The notes under the pieces: model-generated
The model's input: only the letters and a program-made list of their open reading frames with translations
Told to the model about the DNA's origin: nothing
Databases searched by the model: none
In this document: piece after piece, positions 1-5,473 of the stretch
Numbering within the stretch: the stretch's first letter is position 1
Layout: every line of letters starts with the position of its first letter
Program-made: the position numbers and the translations under genes
DNA from: Eggerthellaceae bacterium
GTDB taxonomy: Bacteria > Actinomycetota > Coriobacteriia > Coriobacteriales > Eggerthellaceae
DNA length: 5,539 nucleotides
Assembly (NCBI GenBank): GCA_017559045.1
Contig: JAFYTB010000289.1
Coordinates: forward strand, 1 to 5,539
Direction: 5' to 3'

Positions 1-109
1 CACCGTAGATGATACCCAGACTGCTGCTCTTGGTGCCTACCGCACCGCAGCCGCTGAGCGAGAGTATGAAGATGAAAACGAGGGGCAAAGCTGCCAGCCG
101 CTTTGTCAT
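1..109 (-). CDS. N-terminus of a lipoprotein (partial, runs off left edge)
   Basis: Read on the minus strand from the ATG at 109-107, this gives 36 codons before the window ends. The N-terminus is a lipoprotein signal peptide: positive start M-T-K-R, hydrophobic core of about residues 5-18 (LAALPLVFIFILSL), and a lipobox L18-S19-G20-C21, so Cys21 would be lipidated and the mature protein anchored to the outer face of the cytoplasmic membrane. After the cysteine the chain reads GAVGTKSSSLGIIYG, with a Ser-rich linker. The start is supported by AAGGAG at 117-122, seven bases upstream of the ATG. The gene lies 128 nt downstream of the AbiEi-like gene on the same strand; no clear promoter was seen in that gap, so read-through or a weak promoter are both possible. 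The rest of the protein is outside the window, so the function is unknown; a substrate-binding or other surface lipoprotein is possible. Confidence 0.72.
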   Translation of the reverse strand, partial: MTKRLAALPLVFIFILSLSGCGAVGTKSSSLGIIYG

Positions 110-237
110 AGTGCTGCTCCTTTTGGTTGTGTTGACGATAGGCGACTTGCCCGACTGAAGATAATGGTGGCTATCGCATTGCCTCTGCGCGTGCGAAGGA
201 GGGCGCGGCTATTCTGGCTGCAGCATTTATTTCAAGC

Positions 238-1254
238 TTAGATATATCGTCCTCGAATAACGCGTCGCCATAACTCCTTGTTTTTGTACTCGAAATCTTT
301 GCTTCTAAGCCTTAGCTGCTTAGAAAGCTTTTTGGCAACGGCCTTTGCAACGACTCGGACGTCGTCGGTTGTCTCCAGTCGGTTGTTTGTGATTACGAAT
401 ACGGAGTACCCTGCTAGCAAAGAGGCGTCTCGGCGTAGCGAATCGCGAGATCTCAGATCGTGCTCCGAGTGGCATTTGCCGTCGTATTCGACGATGAGTT
501 TTTCTTTGGGCCAGACGAGGTCAAATGCGTTACGTTCGCTCCAATAGGGTTTGGCGTCTTTGCCAAGATCGATGCGTTTATTGAGCAGGGGTTTCGGCAA
601 TCCGTATCCTCCCATCTTGACGGGCAGGGAAAGCATCATTGCAAGGCCGGTTTCGCGGGGGGAGGCGGAGCCCGGCTCGATGAAAGCAAGTGCTTTTTGT
701 GCCTTTGCGCTGCCTCGCTGACCCTGTGTGGAGCGAATGACTGCAGAGAGAGATTCCTTGGAGCATAAGGGCGGTCGTTGGAGGATGCCGCCATCAAGAT
801 CAGGGCGAATGGCATAGCAGCCAGTCAGCTCATATCCGAGCAAAACAAGAGATATGAGATCAAGGTTATCCGCTTGTCTCAGGAAGTGATATTCGGGCGA
901 GGTGATGAATATTCCTGGGCGTAGTTCAAGGAAGGCCTTGCTCGGTGGATTTGTTGACACCGAATGGGTGATGACTCGGTGATTAGTTCGACTGCGTTTT
1001 GCGCGGTCAACCAAGAGGTGAACGACATCGTTTTCTGAGATGCCTAAGTATTTGAGGCTTCTCGTTTCAAGCAAGGTGAGGTCAGTGTCGAACTGCTTTA
1101 GGTTGCTTGTTGCGACAAGCTGATTTGACGCGAACGCTCTTGGATCCGTCGGTCCTGAGTTTGGCGTGTGGCCAAAAATCGGTTGACCTTCAATTCGGTT
1201 GTCGAAGTTTCGCCAAACAAGATGGGCTGTATCATCGGAGAGGCAGATTCGCAT
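238..1254 (-). CDS. Orphan AbiEi-like protein with C-terminal PD-(D/E)XK (DUF559/Vsr-like) nuclease domain
   Basis: This 338-residue cytoplasmic protein has no signal peptide or membrane helix. Residues about 60-230 resemble AbiEi-like proteins: a segment around VITHSVS (94-100), ELRPGIFITSPEYHFLRQA (110-128), LLGYELTGCYA (138-148), SASPRETGLAMMLSLP (196-211) and GGYGLPKPLLN (215-225). The C-terminal domain (about 240-312) fits the restriction-endonuclease fold of DUF559/Vsr proteins: Glu201 upstream, Asp245 in FDLVWP, then Glu256-Tyr-Asp258-Gly-Lys260 on the next strand, followed by RRDASLLAGYSVFVIT. The putative acidic metal-binding residues are all present, so the nuclease may be active; its substrate is unknown. 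AGGAG at 1260-1264, five bases before the ATG, fixes the start. No partner toxin, antitoxin, methylase or helicase is next to it, so it stands alone. Codon use differs from lysA and hom: Leu314 is CTA, Arg315 AGG, Arg317 AGA and Leu328 TTA, and the gene is visibly more A+T rich, which suggests horizontal acquisition. The family call is from memory of motifs, not a search. Confidence 0.8.
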   Translation of the reverse strand: MRICLSDDTAHLVWRNFDNRIEGQPIFGHTPNSGPTDPRAFASNQLVATSNLKQFDTDLTLLETRSLKYLGISENDVVHLLVDRAKRSRTNHRVITHSVSTNPPSKAFLELRPGIFITSPEYHFLRQADNLDLISLVLLGYELTGCYAIRPDLDGGILQRPPLCSKESLSAVIRSTQGQRGSAKAQKALAFIEPGSASPRETGLAMMLSLPVKMGGYGLPKPLLNKRIDLGKDAKPYWSERNAFDLVWPKEKLIVEYDGKCHSEHDLRSRDSLRRDASLLAGYSVFVITNNRLETTDDVRVVAKAVAKKLSKQLRLRSKDFEYKNKELWRRVIRGRYI

Positions 1255-1326
1255 GGCGGCTCCTGGGGTGCGTACTGGACCGAGGTATGTGTGCTGCTGG
1301 GGGTCAGTTCGGCGATGCGGGCTGCC

Positions 1327-1335
1327 ATTCTAGCA
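1327..1335 (-). promoter_or_regulatory. Candidate extended -10 promoter of the AbiEi-like gene
   Basis: On the minus strand the sequence reads TGCTAGAAT, an extended -10 element (TG-n-TAGAAT, five of six matches to TATAAT). It lies about 72 bp upstream of the ATG, so the leader would be about 65 nt. No good -35 hexamer stands 17 bp upstream, as is common for extended -10 promoters. The 12-mer TGCTAGAATGGC resembles TGCTACTATGGG in front of lysA. This is inferred from sequence only. Confidence 0.45.
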
Positions 1336-1482
1336 TGCTGTTTGAGCAAAAATTTCGTTCAAAATTCAAGGTTAGACCCTGCAAAGGTTCCTTGCTGAAT
1401 CTGACGTTTGTCGGCATTACGGTCGGGGAGCGTGCGGCAAATTGAAACGAAATCCTCCGTCCAGAACCCAGGGTTAGCGGGC

Positions 1483-1600
1483 AAGGGCATGAGGTCGACG
1501 AGGGCATGAGGACGGCAAGGGCATGAGGTCGACGAGGGCACGGAGCCAACGGGGGCACGGAGCTAACGGGTGCACGGAGTTGGTGGGGGTATGGAGCGTC
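1483..1600. repeat. Degenerate 17-bp tandem repeat, seven contiguous units
   Basis: Units start at 1483, 1500, 1517, 1534, 1551, 1568 and 1585. They read AAGGGCATGAGGTCGAC, GAGGGCATGAGGACGGC, AAGGGCATGAGGTCGAC, GAGGGCACGGAGCCAAC, GGGGGCACGGAGCTAAC, GGGTGCACGGAGTTGGT and a last unit one base short, GGGGGTATGGAGCGTC. The consensus is about RRGGGCAYGRGGYCRAC. Units 1 and 3 are identical, and the identity extends to a 27-bp exact repeat (1480-1506 = 1514-1540, offset 34, two periods). Looser relatives follow at 1601-1617 and 1622-1638. The gradual drift from ATGAGG- to ACGGAG-type units suggests stepwise duplication followed by divergence. No dyad within the unit and no spacer-repeat alternation is seen, so this is not a CRISPR array. 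Its role is unknown. Confidence 0.85.
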
Positions 1601-1659
1601 GAGGGCATGAGAGGTGGCGTTAAGGGCGCGAAGGCGTCGATAGGGTGAAGTGACGATGG

Positions 1660-1683
1660 AAAAGTCCCGGCATTGGGGCTTTT
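1660..1683 (-). terminator. Rho-independent terminator of the DUF2798-like gene
   Basis: The hairpin begins 16 nt after the stop codon. On the minus strand the arms are AAAAGCCCC and GGGACTTTT around a 6-nt loop (AATGCC), with one C-A mismatch, and the 3' arm ends in TTTT. The A4/T4 ends also give a T4 run on the other strand, so it could act in both directions. The U-tract is short, so efficiency may be modest. Confidence 0.68.
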
Positions 1684-1699
1684 GCTTGAAGCCTTGCCT

Positions 1700-2302
1700 T
1701 TAGGAAGTGAGCACGCCGGCCCAGTTGGTGACGTAGCGCTGCGTGATCTGGAAGAGGCGCGTGCCGGTGCTCGGCATGATGATGTTGTGGTAGATCATCT
1801 TGACGCAGGGTGCGACGATGCCCAGGTTAACCAGCAGCGATACTGCGGCAGACAGGGGCATGGTTGCCGCGAGGTGCTCGAGAAAATCCGCAGGTCCGCT
1901 GAGGAGCATAGTGACCACGCATCCCATGATGGGCGCCATGATTGCAATGTTGAACACGGCAATGGCGGCAGTGTATGCGAAGCCCGTAAGATGCGAGGGG
2001 ATGAGCTTTTCGATGAGGTTGTCGACTAGCTGATTCACGAACAGCAGGCGAACGCCCAGGGAGATGCACAGAACAACGGGGTACATCCAATGAGAAGCGA
2101 GGAGGAACTCGGGACCATCGCGGAGGACGCCATTGAAGCTGACCATAATGGTGGTCATGCCGATAGCCATCATGAGCTGGAATAGGCTCTTTCCAAACGG
2201 ATCGTGAGGAACGGGTGCGGTGCCGGTGAGGCATTCTTGGAACGTGTAATCGTGACGTGGCATATGTGGGGTGTGTTTGGCGATCTGATCAATAAGATGC
2301 AT
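1700..2302 (-). CDS. Four-helix membrane protein with two DUF2798-like repeats
   Basis: This 200-residue integral membrane protein has a polar N-terminal stretch (1-36) and four predicted helices at about 38-58, 72-92, 107-132 and 147-167. The helices fall into two homologous-looking pairs, about 38-101 and 107-175, each beginning with a Met/Ala/Ile-rich helix and ending with a basic or polar segment (LLFVNQLVDNLIEKLI; VAPCVKMIYHNII). This tandem two-helix plan matches the DUF2798 family as I recall it; the biochemical role of that family is not known. The start at 2302 is preceded by AGGAGG at 2314-2319, but with an 11-nt spacer, longer than at the other genes here. The next in-frame ATG (residue 14) has no ribosome binding site, so the first start is preferred. 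It has its own terminator, and its upstream region carries an 11-bp-periodic TTCA array and an inverted repeat, so it may be controlled by a response regulator. It is divergent from lysA. Confidence 0.7.
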   Translation of the reverse strand: MHLIDQIAKHTPHMPRHDYTFQECLTGTAPVPHDPFGKSLFQLMMAIGMTTIMVSFNGVLRDGPEFLLASHWMYPVVLCISLGVRLLFVNQLVDNLIEKLIPSHLTGFAYTAAIAVFNIAIMAPIMGCVVTMLLSGPADFLEHLAATMPLSAAVSLLVNLGIVAPCVKMIYHNIIMPSTGTRLFQITQRYVTNWAGVLTS

Positions 2303-2352
2303 AGGTCAGCCACCCTCCTCTCTGGGTATTGGAAACAAGATTTACGAAGTCT

Positions 2353-2404
2353 AAGCCTTGCGGTGGAGCTGTGGGCGACGAGGGCGCTTTTACCGCCAAG
2401 GCTT
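2353..2404. repeat. Imperfect inverted repeat, 12-bp stem with one bulge, in the DUF2798-like gene upstream region
   Basis: The left arm AAGCCTTGCGGT (2353-2364) pairs with the right arm ACCGCCAAGGCTT (2392-2404) through 12 base pairs, with a single bulged C at 2396. The 27-nt centre includes two GGGCG copies. No T-run follows on either strand, so it is not a typical terminator. The right arm overlaps the first TTCA motif and the candidate -10, so the structure could be an operator or a leader hairpin. Confidence 0.6.
2387..2392 (-). promoter_or_regulatory. Candidate activator-dependent -10 element for the DUF2798-like gene
   Basis: The minus strand reads TAAAAG, four of six matches to TATAAT, exactly 10 bp from the proximal end of the TTCA array. 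In PhoB-type promoters the regulator boxes replace the -35 and end about 10 bp before the -10, so the geometry fits. No -35 consensus is present. The implied transcript start near 2380 gives a leader of about 78 nt. It is a weak match on its own; the spacing is the main argument. Confidence 0.35.
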
Positions 2405-2450
2405 CACGTTTGATTCACGTTGCGTTCAATTTCGATTCACGAGTTCTTCA
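2403..2450. promoter_or_regulatory. Five TTCA direct repeats at 11-bp pitch, OmpR/PhoB-type regulator site
   Basis: TTCA begins at 2403, 2414, 2425, 2436 and 2447, always 11 bp apart. Three copies are TTCACG; the others are TTCAAT and TTCACT. Direct repeats of about 11 bp, one helical turn, are the hallmark of head-to-tail binding by OmpR/PhoB-family response regulators, and actinobacterial PhoP boxes have TTCA-containing 11-nt units. The array lies just upstream of the candidate -10 of the membrane-protein gene and about 250 bp upstream of the lysA promoter, so the membrane-protein gene is the more likely target. The regularity is seen directly; the identity of the regulator is inference. 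Confidence 0.65.
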
Positions 2451-2521
2451 CTTCCTTGCTGGCGCGATGGCAGGCAGCGGGGTCAGCGGCGGATCGGCGT
2501 GGCGACGAATTGTCGCTTTAA

Positions 2522-2613
2522 CGGTTGGCGCGGAGCGGCTGCGCGGGGGAGGCTTAGCGCGGCGGCTAGAGCGGCTTGGCGAAGACCGAGGCGGTTGGCG
2601 CGGAACAGCCGCG
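2522..2613. repeat. Near-identical 22-bp GC-rich direct repeat, 70 bp apart
   Basis: The copies are at 2522-2543 and 2592-2613. They share CGGTTGGCGCGGA then RCRGCYGCG, with 19 of 22 positions identical and all three differences transitions. The DNA between is rich in GCGGCT/GGCTT-like words. The second copy contains a small dyad, CGCGG-AACAG-CCGCG (2599-2613). The function is unknown; it may be the remnant of an old tandem duplication. Confidence 0.55.
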
Positions 2614-2639
2614 TAGAAGAGTTGTCTCCTTGCCTGAAC

Positions 2640-2675
2640 AGTGCCGCTGGTCTGGGGATTCAGCGAATTGGCACT
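2640..2675. promoter_or_regulatory. Dyad upstream of the lysA promoter
   Basis: AGTGCC (2640-2645) is mirrored by GGCACT (2670-2675). Inside it GCTG (2646-2649) can pair with CAGC (2661-2664). Allowing one extra T, the outer arms extend through AAC (2637-2639) and GTT. It lies immediately upstream of the TTGACG element of the lysA promoter, a place where a regulator could bind; it could also be a weak terminator stem. No specific regulator can be named. Confidence 0.3.
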
Positions 2676-2678
2676 TGT

Positions 2679-2711
2679 TTGACGCAGCGCGCACATTGGC
2701 CTTGCTACTAT
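2679..2711 (+). promoter_or_regulatory. Promoter of the lysA-hom operon (extended -10)
   Basis: TGCTACTAT at 2703-2711 is an extended -10 (TG-n-TACTAT). A TTGACG element at 2679-2684 matches a -35 well, but its 21-bp spacer is too long for the usual 17, so the extended -10 probably does most of the work. The transcript would start near 2718 with a leader of about 46 nt. Confidence 0.55.
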
Positions 2712-2763
2712 GGGCGAACTATTCGAAGACGACTTGATTTTCACAGCGTGAAAGGAATGCGTT

Positions 2764-4119
2764 ATGGCGCTTCCCGCATCTGATTTGACGAAAAAAGCCG
2801 ACGGACGCACCACCATGGAGCTGGGTGCGGTGCTTCCGCGCACGGCTGAAGTAAAGGACGGTCATCTGTTCATCGGCGGCGTCGACATGGTTGAGCTTGC
2901 CCAGACGCAGGGCACTGCTCTGTATGTTTACGATGAGGAAGATCTCCTCAACCGCATGCGCACCTACCGCGACAGCTTCCATGCTCTTTACGAGAACTCC
3001 GATGTTGTGTATGCATCGAAGGCTTTCCTGAATAAGGAAGTTGCGCGCATGGCCTGTCGCGAAGGTCTGTGCCTCGATGTTTCCGGTGGCGGAGAGTTTG
3101 CATGCTCCCAGATGGTTGATTTCCCTGCTGGCCGCGTGTTTATGCATGGCAACAACAAGACGCCTGCTGAGCTGCGCGAGGCCATTTCTGCTGGCATTGG
3201 CCGCATCATTATCGACAGTCGTATTGAGCTGGGCCGCATCTCTCAGATCGCGGGCGAGCTGGGTGTTACGCAGGATATTTACATGCGCATCACGCCTGGT
3301 GTTGAGGCTGATACCCATGAGTACATTCGCACGGGTTGCGAGGACTCCAAGTTCGGTTTCACCATGAATGACGACTTCGCATTCCGCTGCGTGGCCGACG
3401 TCCTGGCTGCTCCGAATGTGCGTCTGGCTGGTCTGCATTGCCATATCGGCTCGCAGATCTTTGCGCTGCATTCTTTCCGCGAGGCAGCTGCCGTCATGGT
3501 GAAGCTCCTTGCGCGTATCGAGCGCGAGTACGGCTATCGCATTGAAGAGCTCGATCTCGGTGGCGGCCTCGGCGTTGCCTATACGGCCGATGATCAGCCG
3601 TCCACTATTGCGGACTTTGCAGAGATGACGACAAGCGCCGTGAAGGCTTGCTGTGCAGAAGAGGGCATCGAGCTTCCCCGTTTGCTGGTTGAGCCGGGCC
3701 GCAGCTTGGTCGCCAATGCTGGCGTCACCCTGTACACCGTTGGCATTCTGAAGACGCTTCCCGGTATTAGAAAGTATGTGGCTATTGACGGCGGCATGTC
3801 GGATAACGTTCGTACGGCTCTTTACCACGCTGTCTACGAGCCGACTATTGCCAACAAGGCGGATCAGCCGCGAACTGAGATCGTGACGTTGGCGGGCAAG
3901 CATTGCGAGAGCGGAGACGCTGTCGTCGTGGATATGCCGCTTCAGCATCCCGACCTCGGCGACATCGTGTGCGTGTTTGGCACGGGCGCTTATTGCTATG
4001 CGATGGCAAGCAATTACAACGGCCAACCGCGTCCGGCTGTGATTTTCGTGCGCGATGGTCAGGCTCGTGTGGTCACGCGCCGAGAGACCTATGCGGATGT
4101 ATTCTCTCGCGATATATAA
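2764..4119 (+). CDS. lysA: Diaminopimelate decarboxylase
   Basis: This is the PLP-dependent enzyme (EC 4.1.1.20) that decarboxylates meso-diaminopimelate to L-lysine, the last step of the lysine branch, in the cytoplasm. The 451-residue length is normal for the family. Seen in the sequence: the alanine-racemase-like barrel with the PLP-binding Lys86 in YASKAF; DVSGGGEF (105-112); the LHCHIGSQ segment (224-231); the glycine loop GGGLG (266-270) that holds the PLP phosphate; EPGRSLV (310-316); then in the C-terminal beta domain the active-site Cys381 in CESGD (381-385) and the conserved GAYCYAMASNYN (408-419). All key residues are present. AAAGGA (2751-2756) lies seven bases before the ATG; the next in-frame ATG (residue 18) is less well placed. 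It is first in an operon with hom, 46 nt downstream. The gene has no TTA, CTA or TCA codon. Confidence 0.97.
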   Translation: MALPASDLTKKADGRTTMELGAVLPRTAEVKDGHLFIGGVDMVELAQTQGTALYVYDEEDLLNRMRTYRDSFHALYENSDVVYASKAFLNKEVARMACREGLCLDVSGGGEFACSQMVDFPAGRVFMHGNNKTPAELREAISAGIGRIIIDSRIELGRISQIAGELGVTQDIYMRITPGVEADTHEYIRTGCEDSKFGFTMNDDFAFRCVADVLAAPNVRLAGLHCHIGSQIFALHSFREAAAVMVKLLARIEREYGYRIEELDLGGGLGVAYTADDQPSTIADFAEMTTSAVKACCAEEGIELPRLLVEPGRSLVANAGVTLYTVGILKTLPGIRKYVAIDGGMSDNVRTALYHAVYEPTIANKADQPRTEIVTLAGKHCESGDAVVVDMPLQHPDLGDIVCVFGTGAYCYAMASNYNGQPRPAVIFVRDGQARVVTRRETYADVFSRDI

Positions 4120-4165
4120 TAGAAAGACTTTGACGAACCCTATTCGTTCATAAGGAGGAGCGAAG

Positions 4166-5467
4166 ATGGCGGTAAGAATCGGCCTGGTGGGAATGGGCAC
4201 CGTTGGAGGTGGCTGCGTTCGCGTCATCCAGGCGCATAAGGAAGATATCAAGCGTAACTACGGGGTTGATCTGGAGCTTGCACGTGTTTGCTCTCTGAGC
4301 TCCGATGAGGCGATCGCCCTTGGCGTTGAGGATCTTTACACCAACGACTACAACGAGATCGTGAACGATCCCGATATCGACGTGGTCATCGAGCTCATTG
4401 GCGGTACCACCATCGCTCGCAGCATCGTCATGAAGTCGCTTCAGGCTGGCAAGTCCGTTGTGACCGCTAACAAGGCTCTCTTGGCTGCATGTGGCGAAGA
4501 GCTTTCCGCTGCCGCTATGGAGGCTGGCGTTGAGATCGCTTTCGAGGCCAGCGTTGGCGGTGGCATCCCCGTCATCGGCCCCATGAAGCACTCGCTGCTT
4601 GCTAACGAGATCACCTCTATTATGGGTATCGTCAATGGCACCACCAACTACATGCTTACGCGCATGGCAGAAGAGGGCATTGCCTACGACGAGGTTCTGC
4701 GTCAGGCTCAGGCACTCGGCTACGCCGAGGCCAATCCGTCGGCTGACGTTGACGGCCATGACGCTGCGGCAAAGATCTCCATCCTTGCTTCTATCGCGTT
4801 CAATTCTCGCGTCTCTCAGGGCGATGTCTATACGCGCGGCATCAGCAATATCTCCCCGCTCGACCTTGAGGCTGCTGCCAACATGGGCTACGTGGTGAAG
4901 CTGCTCGCCATCGCTCATCGCACTTCCGAGGGCATCGACGTTCGCGTGCATCCCACTATGATCCCCGTCGATCATCAGCTGGCCAAGGTCAATGGCGTCC
5001 TGAATGCTATCTACGTCATCGGCGACTTCGTCGGCGAGACCATGTACTTCGGTTCTGGTGCTGGATCTCATCCCACGGCTAGTGCAGTTATGGGCGATGT
5101 CATTGAGGTTGCTCGCCACATTCAGCAGGGCGTCAAGCCTGTTCCGGGCGTTGACCCCATCATGGGCTGCCTCGAGGACAAGAAGCTGCCCATCCAGCCT
5201 GTGGAAGACCTCTCCATGAAGTATTACATCCGCTTCCCTGTGGCTGACCGCCCTGGTGTTCTTGCCGCTATGGCTGGCATCTTCGCAAAGCACAACGTGA
5301 GCGTTCACTCCGTTCTGCAGCGCGGTCAGAAGGAAGACGGCACGGTGAATATCGTCTACATCACGCATGTTGCCAAGGAAAGCGCCATCAACGCTGTTCT
5401 TGAAGAGATCGCCAGCTTGGACGACGTCCTTCATGGCGAGCCGTCGCTTATCCGCGTCGAAGAGTAA
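4166..5467 (+). CDS. hom: Homoserine dehydrogenase with C-terminal ACT domain
   Basis: This enzyme (EC 1.1.1.3) reduces L-aspartate 4-semialdehyde to L-homoserine with NAD(P)H, the branch step toward threonine and methionine. It has 433 residues, the usual monofunctional actinobacterial form without an aspartokinase fusion. Domains in order: Rossmann NAD(P)-binding (about 1-130) with GLVGMGTVGGG (6-16) and TANK (100-103); the catalytic/dimer domain (about 131-325) with the family signature at 181-203, Glu188 for substrate binding, and Asp199 and Lys203 at the positions of the yeast catalytic pair; and an ACT domain (about 353-430, DRPGVLAAMAGIFAKHNVSV), the usual site of threonine feedback inhibition. 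AAGGAGG (4152-4158) sits seven bases before the ATG, a near-perfect site. It follows lysA after 46 nt with no promoter or strong terminator between, so they are probably co-transcribed. No TTA, CTA or TCA codon occurs. A strong terminator follows, so thrC and thrB are not in the same unit. Confidence 0.97.
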   Translation: MAVRIGLVGMGTVGGGCVRVIQAHKEDIKRNYGVDLELARVCSLSSDEAIALGVEDLYTNDYNEIVNDPDIDVVIELIGGTTIARSIVMKSLQAGKSVVTANKALLAACGEELSAAAMEAGVEIAFEASVGGGIPVIGPMKHSLLANEITSIMGIVNGTTNYMLTRMAEEGIAYDEVLRQAQALGYAEANPSADVDGHDAAAKISILASIAFNSRVSQGDVYTRGISNISPLDLEAAANMGYVVKLLAIAHRTSEGIDVRVHPTMIPVDHQLAKVNGVLNAIYVIGDFVGETMYFGSGAGSHPTASAVMGDVIEVARHIQQGVKPVPGVDPIMGCLEDKKLPIQPVEDLSMKYYIRFPVADRPGVLAAMAGIFAKHNVSVHSVLQRGQKEDGTVNIVYITHVAKESAINAVLEEIASLDDVLHGEPSLIRVEE

Positions 5468-5473
5468 TTCGAT

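Larger units (their letters stand above)
1255..1699. other. Spacer between the AbiEi-like and DUF2798-like genes
   Basis: This 445-nt stretch holds, from left to right, the leader and candidate promoter of the AbiEi-like gene (to about 1340), an unremarkable part (about 1341-1465), a degenerate 17-bp tandem repeat (core 1483-1600, looser copies to about 1638), and the hairpin terminator of the membrane-protein gene (1660-1683). The open frames across it have no ribosome binding site and no recognisable protein. The 17-bp period is not a multiple of three, so a repeat-encoded protein is unlikely. No tRNA or known structured RNA was recognised. Confidence 0.6.
2303..2763. other. Divergent intergenic region between the DUF2798-like gene and lysA
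   Basis: This 461-nt region carries signals for both flanking genes. From left to right it holds a Shine-Dalgarno (2314-2319), an imperfect inverted repeat (2353-2404), a candidate -10 for the minus-strand gene (2387-2392), the TTCA array (2403-2450), a GC-rich degenerate stretch (about 2460-2620), a dyad (2640-2675) and the lysA promoter (about 2703-2711). No lysine riboswitch or T-box was recognised, and if the lysA promoter call is right the leader is only about 46 nt, too short for either. Open frames through the region lack ribosome binding sites and familiar sequence. Confidence 0.6.

Noticed and set aside
1352..1453. Possible small mobile element bounded by ATTTCGTT and AACGAAAT
   Set aside because: The inverted repeat is only 8 bp, does not extend on either side, and no target-site duplication is visible.
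1483..1638. CRISPR array
   Set aside because: The units are contiguous 17-mers without unique spacers, the units diverge, and no cas gene is nearby.
2502..2516. Hairpin GCGAC-GAATT-GTCGC followed by TTTA as a terminator
   Set aside because: The stem is only 5 bp, the T-run is three bases, and no plus-strand gene ends upstream of it.
2329..2783. Plus-strand open frames in the divergent region (95 and 141 codons)
   Set aside because: They have no Shine-Dalgarno, are Arg/Gly-rich with low complexity, and run through the regulatory repeats and the lysA promoter.
4131..4150. Small hairpin ACGAA/TTCGT between lysA and hom
   Set aside because: The 5-bp stem is weak and has no T-run; too little to call an attenuator or processing site.
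2719..4251. A 510-codon minus-strand open frame covering lysA
   Set aside because: It is codon-aligned antisense to lysA and exists only because lysA lacks TTA, CTA and TCA. It encodes no recognisable protein, while lysA has all catalytic motifs.
4148..5434. A 428-codon minus-strand open frame covering hom
   Set aside because: Same cause: it is aligned antisense to hom, has an odd Asp/His-rich composition, and hom is clearly the real gene.
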